NCBI GenBank assembly: GCA_036346255.1
Contig: CM070634.1
Coordinates: 73,674,476-73,738,475 of the forward strand
DNA: 64,000 bases
From: Ampelocalamus luodianensis
Lineage: Eukaryota > Streptophyta > Magnoliopsida > Poales > Poaceae
Direction of reading: 5' to 3'
The notes beneath the pieces are model-generated. The model was not told the origin of the DNA and ran no database searches. It worked only from the letters and a program-made list of their open reading frames with translations. Shown piece by piece: positions 55,213 to 64,000 of the stretch. The position numbers were made by a program, and so were the translations under genes. Position 1 is the first letter of the stretch; the number at the start of each line of letters is the position of its first letter.

Positions 55213-55887
55213 GGTGAGATGGAAGGAATAGCAGCCAATTTGTATGCCACTCTCTTTACTAGCCAGAATCAAACGGAGCTAGAGGTTATTTTGCCGTTCG
55301 TACCCAGGAAGGTAACGGATGATATGAATACGCTACTGTGTGTGCCTTTTAGAAATGGTGAAGTCTCGAAGGCACTATTCATGACGGGCCCGTCGAAGGC
55401 ACCTGGTGTGGATGGGTTTAATGCCAATTTTTATCAAAGGCATTGGGAGCTTTCTGAAGCCGGATATTACTGCTGCAGTTCTTGGTTTTCTCAATGGAGA
55501 ACAAATGCCAAAAAAAAAAGTGAATAGGACGGTAATTGTGTTAATTCCAAAAATTAAAAATCCTCATGAACTAACTCAAATTCGTCCTATTTCTCTATGT
55601 AATGTTTTGTACAAGCTGTGTTCCAAGGTTCTTGCCGACAGGCTGCGGCTCATCGTGGATAATTTAAATTCAGAAGAGCAATCTGCATTTGTACCGGGGA
55701 GGCTTATTTCTGATAATGCCTTAACGGCGTACGAATGCATCCATTATCTAAAGAGGAAGAAAGGCAAGATGGGAGCCTGTGCAATTGAGATTGACATGGC
55801 GAAGGCCTATGACCAAGTGGAATGGGTCTACTTTGAAGGTATTATGAGAAAGCTAGGGTTCGATAACAGATGGATCAACCTAATCAT
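55213..55887 (+). pseudogene. LINE ORF2: reverse transcriptase, N-terminal two thirds
   Basis: GEMEGIAANLYATLFTSQNQ, FRNGEVSKALFMTGPSKAPG, VDGFNANFYQRHWE, a frameshift near 55450, NRTVIVLIPKIKNPHELTQI, RPISLCNVLYKLCSKVLADR, SEEQSAFVPGRLISDNALTA, YECIHYLKRKKGKMGACAIE, IDMAKAYDQVEWVYFEGIMR. The first catalytic Asp (DMAKAYD) is present. Cut at 55887 by the TRIM-like insertion. Confidence 0.9.
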
Positions 55888-56316
55888 TGTTAGACAACGC
55901 TCTGGGTCTGCTAAACCAGCGTCTGATCCCGGGTCCGCTAAACCAGCGTCCCAGCCCCAGGTTGTTGGGCTGCTAACCTGCAAGCCCAATTACAGAGCAA
56001 CAACCAAGGGGTCTTGGGCCACCCCCCTCAAAAGACTAGTCTGATAGGTGGGTGTACCCTACATAGGCTTTAATACCAATTGTTAGACAGCACTATCGGA
56101 CCACTAAATCAGCATCCGATCCCAGGTCCACTAAACCAGTGTCCCGGCCTCAAGTCGTTGGGCTGCTAACCCGCAAGCCCAACTAGTACTACAGAGCAAC
56201 AACCAAGGGGTCTTGGGCCATCTCCCCCAAAAGACTAGCTTGACAGATGAGTGTACCCTCACCCTTATAAATCGTACTTTGTCTTCTCACACAACCGATA
56301 TGGGACTATTCCAACA
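55888..56316 (-). mobile_element. TRIM-like element, deletion derivative, 429 bp
   Basis: ATCAT at 55883-55887 and 56317-56321 is the TSD. Ends are TGTTAGACAA and CTATTCCAACA. Two related repeats: 56081-56316 (full LTR on the minus strand) and 55888-56050 (second LTR lacking its first ~50-60 bases). Between them the minus strand reads TTGGTATTAAAGCC, a slightly altered tRNA-Met primer site. There is no coding sequence. Confidence 0.8.
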
Positions 56317-56321
56317 ATCAT

Positions 56322-56458
56322 GAGGTGCGTTACACCCGTGTCTTTTTTGGTGCGTGTTAATGGACACTATTTAGATCTTTTCAAACCAACAAGAGGCATC
56401 CGTCAGGGAGACCCAATGTCACATGGGATTTCGAGATATGTGTATGTTCAATCTGGCG
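56322..56458 (+). pseudogene. LINE ORF2: RT continuation, active site missing
   Basis: MRCVTPVSFLVRVNGHYLDL, FKPTRGIRQGDPMS continue the RT directly after the TRIM-like insert. The sequence that should carry the FADD/YADD catalytic box is absent; at about 56460 the sequence becomes unrelated. Confidence 0.85.
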
Positions 56459-56700
56459 ATGTTAGGCTGCTCCCAATGGGTAGTATCTTAGTGCAGTTTC
56501 TTAGTGTATAAGGAGTGTTAGGATTTCTTATGGTGTAGTATCTTAAGCTGTTTCATTTAATTACATGCATGAAGCTGTTTTGCGTTGGATTTCGAGCTAA
56601 ATCGGTATCTAAATTAGATACTAGAGTACCCTCTCTCTTCATTAACTATGGTGCCACATCATTATTTTGCCTATATGGCAGTCTAAAATACCAATCAAAG
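56459..56700. other. MITE-like insert replacing the LINE RT core
   Basis: GGCTGCTCCCAATGGGTAGT, ATCTTAGTGCAG, GTATCTAAATTAGATACTAG (an inverted repeat) and GGTGCCACATCATTATTTTG are typical of dispersed grass MITEs. No second terminus matching the first was found. Confidence 0.45.
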
Positions 56701-56704
56701 AAAA

Positions 56705-57220
56705 CAAGGTTGGAGGCTGACCATGAATCCAAATTCCCTGTGTGCACGAGTGTTGAAAGGGATATATCTTCCAAACTCGGATTTCATGTCGGCTACAAGG
56801 AAGAAACATTGGTCCCACACTTGGAGATCGATTCTGGATGGGCGAAAGGTGAGAGCATCGATGTATGGAAGGACAATTGGATTCCAACGAAGAAGGATCT
56901 AAAACCTTGTGCTTTTGGATCTCCACCAACTGTTTTGTCGGGTTAGTGAACTTACTAAGTAGAATGAGAAGGAGTGGAATGAGGAAAAGAGTAGCAATCT
57001 TTCCTGTTTCTGGATGTCGAGCCTATTTTGAATATTCCGCTTGGAAACTCTGACGAGGATTTGGTTGCTTGGCATTTTGAGAAGGCCGGGGTATATTCAG
57101 TGAGATAGCTTACCGCGCCCTGGTTGATGAAGCTGACAGCAGACAGGAGATGCGAGCACAGGCGGCTTCGAGTTCGAGTTCCGTTGTTGGCGCCAGCCCG
57201 TTATGGAAGAAAATATGGAG
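56705..57220 (+). pseudogene. LINE ORF2: region after RT
   Basis: WRLTMNPNSLCARVLKGIYL, PNSDFMSATRKKHWSHTWRS, ILDGRK, then shifted GESIDVWKDNWIPTKKDLKP, and after further shifts VAWHFEKAGVYSV, AYRALVDEADS, ASPLWKKIWRL. These match the conserved LINE tail (NPNSLxARVLKxxYFP; VWxDNWIP; LWKxIW). Interrupted at 57220 by the solo LTR. Confidence 0.85.
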
Positions 57221-58292
57221 ATTACTGTAACATCCCAAGTTTCAGACTTGTGTTTCAAATGTTAAAAATTGAGTAGAAATTAAAACTTTTTCTTACATCA
57301 TGTATTTTCTGCGTGTACTAAACAATTATTGTACAAAAGTTATGGAAATACAAAGTCACAAGTCTTTTGATCCAAATCTTGAGCTTTCAAAAACAATCTT
57401 GTCAAACCTTTTGATCATCTCCTGGAAATAGTTATCCTAAGTTCTTGGGTTGATGTGTGATCCCTCTAAAAAGTTCACAATTTTCAGGAATTATTTGAAT
57501 ATTTTGGAGGTCAGTCAAACCCAAATCAAATTCTGGTCAAACTGGTGGACCAGCACCTTGTGGAATTTTTGGAGGAAAAAGTATAGCACAAAAACTTCTG
57601 CAAAATTTACACAAGGTCAATATCTCAGCTAGCAAGCTCCTGTAAAAATTTCATAATTTTTGGAGTTAGTTTGCTGCCTCAAATAATTCTCCAAAGATCA
57701 GCTCTTGTTGGAACTCAGATTTTGAACCCTAGGTCTGAGTCTGACTCGGACTCGAGTCCGACTCAGCCTATCGGGCTCGGTCGGGCCAGCCGCCCAGACC
57801 TCCTCGGGCTCGTTCCTTTTGGGCCGTTGGATCTCCATCCAGTGCCCCAGACCTCCCCGCTGATCTCAGCGCTTCGGGGTGGTCCAGACCCTTGGATCTT
57901 CATCCAGCGGTCGACGACCTCCCAAGGACCTCCCCGTGCGCTCGGACCTCCTCTGCCTCGGGTGATCTGGGACGTCCAGGACCACCCCATGTGAATCTGA
58001 GACGTCCAGGACCTCCCTCGGTCCTGTTTTTCTTCCTCCCGACCTCCTTGAGGTCTGGTCATCATGGTTTTCCCGCGCCTGCCCCTATGTCAGGACCAGA
58101 GCAGTTGGGAGCAGTGAGATGTCACCTTTTTGTCCTTGTCAATGGCTCTTTTGGCTGCCATGCATTTAATGCCCTGCAGCTTTAGCCCTAAAAGTCTTCA
58201 CCTGCTCTGCCACTCGTCCTCCATGTGTGCTCTTGGCAGAGGCATGGACCTTGTTCACAGTGAACTGGTCCGAGCCATTGCCAAGCTCCCCG

Positions 58293-58304
58293 GCTATGTA
58301 TAGC
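58293..58304 (+). promoter_or_regulatory. Candidate TATA box of the solo LTR
   Basis: GCTATGTATAGC, followed by CTTCTTCCTCCTATTC-rich sequence; points rightward. Confidence 0.5.
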
Positions 58305-59099
58305 ATGTGGTCTTCTTCCTCCTATTCTTTCTCCATTCCTTGTGTGCTTGAACTCCCTCGGTGGTGAGTGATAGCTTCAAGCTCAAGCACCCAAGAACAC
58401 CACCCCAGAAACCACCATTGCTGGGCTTTGAAGCTCCCCGATGACCAATCGAGCTCCGGTGGTCCCAAAGATTATTCTTGTCTTCTTCATCGTCATCTTG
58501 ATCACCTAGAGCTTGCTCTAACTTAGCTTGGTTCACCATTGCGAGGTGAACAAGTAGGGAGCCGCCGTGGTCGGGATCATCTTCTTCTTCCTCGCCAAAG
58601 CTCTTCATCGCCGGACTTCGTCGCCATCTCCGAGCTCCTCCGACCTCCCCGGTTCCTCTCGCCTCGGTGCCCTTTCTCTTAGCCAAGCTACCGCTTTTTT
58701 TAGTCGTCGTAGAGCTCGTATCGTTTTTCGTAGTTTGCCGTTTTAGCCTTCCTAGCCTATCGCCGTCGGCGAGGTTGCCACCTTTAGCTCCGTGATGATA
58801 TTGCGGTTCCATTCCAGTGTTTAGTTGGCGCCGCGCCGAGTCGCCGCGGCAAGCCGTTGAACGCGCCGATTTTGCCGTGCAAACTCCGTTTGTCATTTTC
58901 TTAGGACAGCATTAATGCCCGATTATTGCTAATCATTGGGTGCATTAATCATGTCTTAAACTGTGTCGTTGTGTCACCGACGTGTGGGCCATAGGCTTAG
59001 AATTAAAATCCAGAAGTCATTGGTATCCCTTTTAGATTCTTTTATTGTCATTCATCAGCAGCATTAATTTTGTCTTTAGCCGCCACCTTTTAGTCGCTG

Positions 59100-59815
59100 T
59101 CCTGAGGACCCGCACCATTAGAAGCACCTTAGACCTCCTCGGGTTGTTCTTGGCCGTCAATGACCTTCCTGGGATTAGATCTGGGTCGTAGATTCATTTC
59201 TGAGAAAACTCTAGTCTCAGGACCTCCCCATCGTTTGATCTCAACCGTTAAGAGCACCCCGAGTTAGATCTGTGCGGTAGAACCTTTCTCGCGAAAAGCT
59301 TAAGTCTCCGGACCTCCTAGAGTTAATCTTGACTGTGAAAGACCACTCTGGGTTAGCTCTTGGCCGTCAGATCCTCCCTCTGTAAGGTCTTTAGCCGCAG
59401 GACCTCCCTCTCGTTTTAATCCTAGCCGTTGAGACCTCCCTAGGCCTTATCTCAGCCGTTAAGACCACCTCTATGTTTTCGCATAGGACCACCATGGTCA
59501 TTTTACGAAGACCACCCCCCTGGACCTCCACTGAGGTTCTCTTTGCGAAAAGACCACCCCGGCCATTTTGCAAAGACCACCCCTAAGACCACCCTCGGGG
59601 TCCTCTTTGTAAAAAGCCACCCCTGGTCTTTTTATAAAGAAAACCTCAGGACCTCCCTCCGCCTTAATCTGGACCGTTCGTGACCTCTCTAGATCTAATC
59701 TGAGCAGTCCAGATCTTCTCCCGTTAAAACTCTATCGCATAGGACCTCCTCGCTTAAATCTTGGCCATCCACGACCTCCTCGGTAAATCCCAACCGTTCA
59801 GGACCTCCTTCGCTC
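59100..59815. repeat. AGGACCTCC micro-repeat array, solo LTR
   Basis: Over 20 (A)GACC(T/A)CC words, mostly next to (T)AGCCGTTAAGA or GGCCGTC words; the inverse of the arrays in the Tekay LTRs. Confidence 0.8.
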
Positions 59816-61373
59816 GCGTGTGTGACTCACAGTCACTGACATGCGGCCCCACATGTCAGCGCTTCATTTTGAACTTCGGTCTAAGTCCGCCGTCCATTCT
59901 GTGATCTGCGGTCCAGATCAATTGGGCCGATCGGGTCACCCGATCCTCCCATCCTTGTGTGCCGTTCATCTCATGATCAACGGTTGTGGTTCGTGTGCTG
60001 TTTGGGTCGCCCGAACCGCACTCATTATGGACCCTCCGATTCTTGATCGACGGTCGTGATGGATTGGGCCGTTCGGGTCGCTCTCACACACCCCTCGCGC
60101 GCGCCGTTAGATTCCAAATCTAGAGCCCATAGTTGTCCACGTCGATTCCTTTCTGATAAGTGTTGTTTTATTTCGGTAAATAGTTATTTGTCATCTGAAA
60201 AATTGTATAAAAAATTTAGAAATTCATATCTAATTCAAAATAGATCCTTTTTAAATGAATCCAACTGTAATAAATTTGTAATTCACTAAAGTTTAATATA
60301 AAAATGCTTTTAGCTATGCTTCTGTGGTAGAAAATTCTGTAATCTTTAATAGCTTGTTTTCAGCCATTTTTGTATATTCCAGAATTGAATTAAAACTTAG
60401 AAAATGTATATCTTTTTCGGTATATCTGTAAATTGAATTGTTTTAACTTTATTAATTTTGTTATTTACTCAACTTTAATCTAAAAATGGTTGTAGGCCTA
60501 AATCACACTTAAAAATATGTCAATAGATTTAACCTTATTGGTAGCAGCTTAAAATTCATTTAATGTTGTAAAGACACAAGTAATTCCAGTAAATCCTAAA
60601 TATATAAAATTGATGCTAGAAAATCCTCTGTTAGCATATTTTAATATGAAATAGGTTTTGCACATGTTTATAATTCTGGAAAGTGCATTATGCTAGTTTT
60701 GCAACTTAGAAAAATCATAAGTAAATCATTACAACTCCAAATTTAGTAAACTCAACTTTGCTGTTATTAGAATGACATAAACTACCTACCATAAAAATTT
60801 TGGGTTCCAGATCATTATAGAAATTTTCGCCATGAACAGTACCAGTAATTAATTTAGAGAATTTATGGGCTGAGAGATCTTAGTTTAGCCATAACTTTTT
60901 CATGCTAACTCCAAATGAAGTAATTCTTATTCCTAAAATTGTCTAAAATCAACCTCTAGCTACTGTATAAATTTCATGAGATTTGGATGTCTTTTGCTGT
61001 TGAGTTTTGTTTGGTGTTCTTTATTCTTATTGGTTTTATCATATTTTCGCGTTAGGTTCCGAAGAGTTTAGTGAACCTGAGAATCCTCCTATGCAGCAAG
61101 AACAAATTCAGCAAGGCAAACAGTTTGATCATGTTAATCCCTATATTTTTAAGTATTTATGTTGTTTACAAACTCTATGTATGTATTGCTAGTTTGTGTT
61201 AAACTATTGTCGTTAGTTGACCTAGTAGATGCATTTCCTTAGGCAAATGATTATCCTTTACTACCGTGAGCCTAAGTTGTTGCTGTGATTTAGGGTTCGT
61301 AGATGAGCTCTTGTCACTTAGTAGTTTTGCGGATTAATTGCTTAGCCATGCTTAGTTTCCGGTAGAAATGGAC

Positions 61374-61395
61374 GGTTATCGACTTGTCGATAACC
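61374..61395. repeat. Hairpin with 10-bp perfect arms in LTR
   Basis: GGTTATCGAC and GTCGATAACC around TT. Confidence 0.85.
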
Positions 61396-61906
61396 TTGAT
61401 CACATAAAACTTATTATCACTTATGATTTCAGCCTTGTGCCATGTTTACTTATGAAAAATAAAACTTGAAAACAAAATGATTTAGACTTAGGCACAATGG
61501 TAAGATGGTGTGATTTTGGGTGTGACTGGAATGGTGCCCGGGTCAACAAGGACCGAACATCTTGTTATACTAAACCAAGCATTTTTGCGTGCTAACCACA
61601 CTAGAGGGTATGATACCTCTCTTGACTTAGTACTTTGGCGTGTATTGGCTTCGGGTCGCAGGGAGTCGCAGGAGGGATGGTGCTGGAAGCATTGTAGTGT
61701 CCAAAAGGCTTCCCCCGTGATGGCTGGTTGTCTTTCGGCTTGCAATGTAAGCGTATGGATTCCGATCCATACGAGCGGCTCGTAGTCAATGCACAATATT
61801 GGAAAGCGCCTCGTAGGACTTAGCGTGCGGTATACCTTCTAAGTGTGCTTTTGTGGCTTAAAGGCGGTCCAAGTGTGGGTACATTGGTACACCCCGCAGG
61901 TTAAAA

Positions 61907-61918
61907 CTATTCGAATAG
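61907..61918. promoter_or_regulatory. Palindrome CTATTCGAATAG in LTR
   Basis: Seventh copy of the dyad; here preceded by GCAGGTTAAAA and followed by CCTCGTCCTAGGTTATGGAC. Confidence 0.8.
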
Positions 61919-62695
61919 CCTCGTCCTAGGTTATGGACACGCTTGGCAAGGTCTTTCAAGAGTTAGACTACAACCTTTTAATTAAAACTTGATAGGTGGT
62001 ACGAATCGGGGATTCGTGCTATGTTGTGGTGGCTATTGGGATAGTCACTTCCAGGTGGTTACTTGTATTTATTATTAATTCGCTGTTATTTTCAACATCA
62101 AAACAGATTTGCAAACTTGCTTTTAAATGTATTACATTATTGCAAATAAAGTTGGCCTTGTACAAAATGAGACATATAACCTCCACTTAAATAAGCCTGC
62201 ATATAGCATATGAATAGGTCTGCTATTCCACACGTCAGTCTTGCGAGTACCTTAGTGTACTCAGTTGTCTTGCTTAAATGTATTTGTTGCAGAGGAAGAA
62301 GGTGAGCTCAATGGGCCTCACTTTTGTGAGCTGTGTTGTGGTAGCTTGCGGGGCGACTAGTTTGGCGGTCCGGTCGGTTGCCTTGTGGGTTGTGTTGGCT
62401 AACCGGTCGACTTTTGTTCTTAGTCATCTTATGGCGCTTTTGCTTCCGCTGTCATTCTTGTATATTGTGTCATTTGGCCGGTCGGCTCTTTTGTAATAAC
62501 TTTACTTTATGTATGTCGTTGTTGAACTTAGTGTTAATTGTTGTATGGAAATGATGTATGATTTTGTGATGATGAGCGTGTGCTGCAATTCTGGGAAGCA
62601 CATGTCCATTGAGGCTTAGGATATTTAATTAGTAATGCTAGAACCATATGAAGATTAAGTATTACTAGTTAAATACCCCGGGTCCTCACAATTAC

Positions 62696-62944
62696 AAATT
62701 CCTCCAAGAATCCAGAGCTTCTAGTGGCGAGTTGTTCATGGTTTCCTACCAGTAGTGACAATCTCCATCGACGTCATATGGAGGATCATAAAGTCTGTGA
62801 GCAATGTGGAGCGGATACTACATTCGATGACGGAGTGCAAGCATGCCAAATTGCTCTGGATTGCGGTCCGAGAAGTGTCGGGGGTTAAAATTCCTCGCTT
62901 ACACCCGGAGACGTGGGCCTGGGATCTGCTAGATGAGAGTTTTT
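62696..62944 (+). pseudogene. LINE ORF2: zf-RVT domain
   Basis: In three frames: SSDNLHRRHMEDHKVCEQCG, ADTTFDDG, then HSMTECKHAKLLWIAVREVS and GVKIPRLHPETWAWDLLDES. The CxxC and HxxxxC pairs and the trailing W are those of the zf-RVT domain found C-terminal to plant LINE RT. Frame breaks are dense. Continues the ORF2 cut at 57220. Confidence 0.8.
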
Positions 62945-63167
62945 TTTAGAAGAAACGGCAAGAGTGTCATTATTGTATTAAAGATAGGAGTAAGTCACAT
63001 ACAAAACCAGGAATGAAAAGAAAAGAACAGAAAACAGAGGAAAGGAAGAAGACGGAGAAACACTATTCACAAACATTTCCCCGTGTAGATTAGTGCTCTG
63101 ACGTGAGTATCCTCCCCGCTTAGATCGGTCCTCTGACGCGAGTATCCTCCCCGCCCGATACATCTGC
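62945..63167 (-). mobile_element. 5'-truncated LINE 3' end with 14-bp TSD
   Basis: AGATGAGAGTTTTT at 62931-62944 and 63168-63181. The insert reads on the minus strand and ends CTTGCCGTTTCTTCTAAA plus A's, with TTTAATACAATAATG before it, a typical LINE tail. It contains a ~33-bp tandem repeat with CTCTGACGYGAGTATCCTCC. Confidence 0.8.
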
Positions 63168-63181
63168 AGATGAGAGTTTTT

Positions 63182-63459
63182 GCCCTTCGGCTGAGGCGAC
63201 GATGATCATGTGTGGTATGTGGTCGATCTGTACCTCCGGGAATATGGGAAGGCTGGTGAGAATGCTCTGACGCCTTTCGCCGCTGCTAAATGGGCTCTAT
63301 TTTGGCTATGGAATCATGTTTGCTATCTACTGAGAGTAAAATTTCAAAGGTGAGAAGCATAGATTGATGGAAGAGGCCGAGCCACGGCTGGCACAAAACT
63401 AATGTTGATGCTGCTTTCAATATGGCTAATCTGAATGGAGCTGCTGGTGTTGTTATAAG
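63182..63459 (+). pseudogene. LINE ORF2: C-terminal RNase H-like domain, broken
   Basis: After the 223-bp insert the ORF2 continues: CPSAEATMIMCGMWSIWTS, ALTPFAAAKWAL-like piece, then WKRPSHGWHKTNVDAAF and NMANLNGAAGVVIS. The NVDAAF...GAAGVVI pattern is the RVT_3 RNase H start (KxNVDGAF...GxGxVxRD) with its first Asp. Cut at 63459 by the next insertion. Confidence 0.75.
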
Positions 63460-64000
63460 CAGGGTTTCGGTTACCGGAATATTTTTTTAACGGGGTAAGT
63501 CCGATTTTAGTTTTTTTTTTTTTGGTAAATTTCGGTCGAAATTTTCAAATCACAATTTAAATTTCTAAGAAATTCGGCCGAAATATTTTGAAAAAATCGG
63601 CCTGATTTCGGCCGAAAATCAGGCAGCCCAGATTCTGTCCCGTTTCCAGATAGCAAGTTTACAGGAAAAAACCCGTCCAAACACCGAATTAAGAAATTTA
63701 ATGCATTATTGAAATCACCAAACATCGGATACACAGATTCTGACCCATTTCTAAACACAGATTTCATGCATTACATAAATCATCCAATCTTCCAAAACAT
63801 CAAATGGACTTCTGGAGAAGTGGAGAGCAACTGGACTCCTGGAGATGTGGAGCAATGCAAGTGAGCAATATGGTAGACAGGGAGGAATATAATTCTGTGA
63901 ACAAGAAGCAGATAAGCAAATATAACTCGGTTCCAAGGCATAGTAAGTTATGTGAATTGTACAAAACAATGAACAATTTGCCTATAGAAGTCTTACTAGG
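63460..64000. mobile_element. Left end of a hAT-like element
   Basis: Starts CAGGGTTTCGGTTACCGG at the point where the LINE RNase H frame breaks. CAGGG is the usual hAT terminus. Then a series of TTTCGGTCGAAA and TTCGGCCGAAA dyads to about 63625. From 63630 on, no coding motif is recognised; the other end lies outside the window. Confidence 0.5.

Larger units (their letters stand above)
57226..62690 (+). mobile_element. Solo LTR of the Tekay-related family, 5.5 kb
   Basis: ATTAC at 57221-57225 and 62691-62695 is the TSD. Starts TGTAACATCCCAAG and ends CCGGGTCCTCACA, the reverse complement layout of the LTRs at 29591 and 39836. No interior. Contains TATA-like 58293-58304, the reverse-complement GGAGGTCC array at 59100-59815, hairpin 61374-61395 and palindrome 61907-61918. 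It separates the LINE pieces KKIWRL and the zf-RVT domain. Confidence 0.93.

Noticed and set aside
1..64000. Bacterial-style operons, defence systems or prophage genes
   Set aside because: Nothing of this kind is visible; introns, LTR elements, LINEs and MITEs show plant nuclear DNA.
1..64000. tRNA or rRNA genes
   Set aside because: The only tRNA-like words are primer-binding sites (TGGTATCAGAGC) of retrotransposons; no cloverleaf or rRNA core sequence was noticed.

Overview
This window looks like plant nuclear DNA, most likely from a grass (Poaceae). The evidence is the mix of large Ty3 elements of the Tekay/Del chromovirus type, Copia elements primed by initiator tRNA-Met, LINEs with a zf-RVT/RNase H tail, MITEs, and short GC-rich gene fragments with plant-style introns. 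I cannot name the species. I see no intact host protein-coding gene and no rRNA, tRNA or CRISPR. About 50 of the 64 kb can be assigned to transposable elements, many of them delimited by exact 5-bp target-site duplications (TSDs).

Layout. 1-841: LTR fragment cut by the left edge. 1411-5630: C-terminal EF-hand exons of a calcium-dependent protein kinase relic, split by a 3.8-kb solo LTR (1520-5350, TSD TTACC). 6514-15422: an 8.9-kb Ty3/Tekay element (TSD GGCGG) with 3.4-kb LTRs and a gag but no pol. 15438-24973: a decayed 9.5-kb Copia element (TSD GAGGT) with a 3-kb solo LTR (17171-20218) in its gag zinc knuckle. 24979-26777: host DNA with a broken minus-strand gene of unknown function. 26778-28974: a 2.2-kb gag-only Copia element (TSD GTCTC). 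29591-44852: a 15.3-kb Ty3/Tekay element (TSD CGTAC) with 5-kb LTRs and a frameshifted gag-pol that ends in a chromodomain. 45009-45125: Tourist-like MITE. 45175-51490: probable long-terminal-inverted-repeat (Mutator/foldback-like) element carrying a GRF-type zinc-finger gene relic and nested LTR pieces. 51540-51806: LINE ORF1 (DUF4283) fragment. 52055-53118: hAT-like element that may have captured gene pieces. 53392-63459: one LINE ORF2 (endonuclease, RT, zf-RVT, RNase H) broken by at least six insertions, among them a TRIM-like element and a 5.5-kb solo LTR (57226-62690, TSD ATTAC). 63460-64000: left end of a hAT-like element.

How the parts relate. The Ty3 LTRs belong to at least three families, yet they share a perfect 12-bp palindrome (CTATTCGAATAG, seven copies), a GGAGGTCC/AGGACCTCC micro-repeat and a TATA box on the element's own strand. 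Both internally preserved Ty3 elements have a tRNA-Met primer site and an 8-bp-arm hairpin next to the polypurine tract. The full-length Tekay element (or its relatives) could plausibly supply enzymes to the gag-only one. The two gag-only elements, one Ty3 and one Copia, are the most interesting units.

Caution: differences between LTR copies include many 1-2 base gaps in G/C-rich stretches and very few gaps in A/T-rich stretches. Some frameshifts reported here may therefore be sequencing or assembly errors rather than biological decay.
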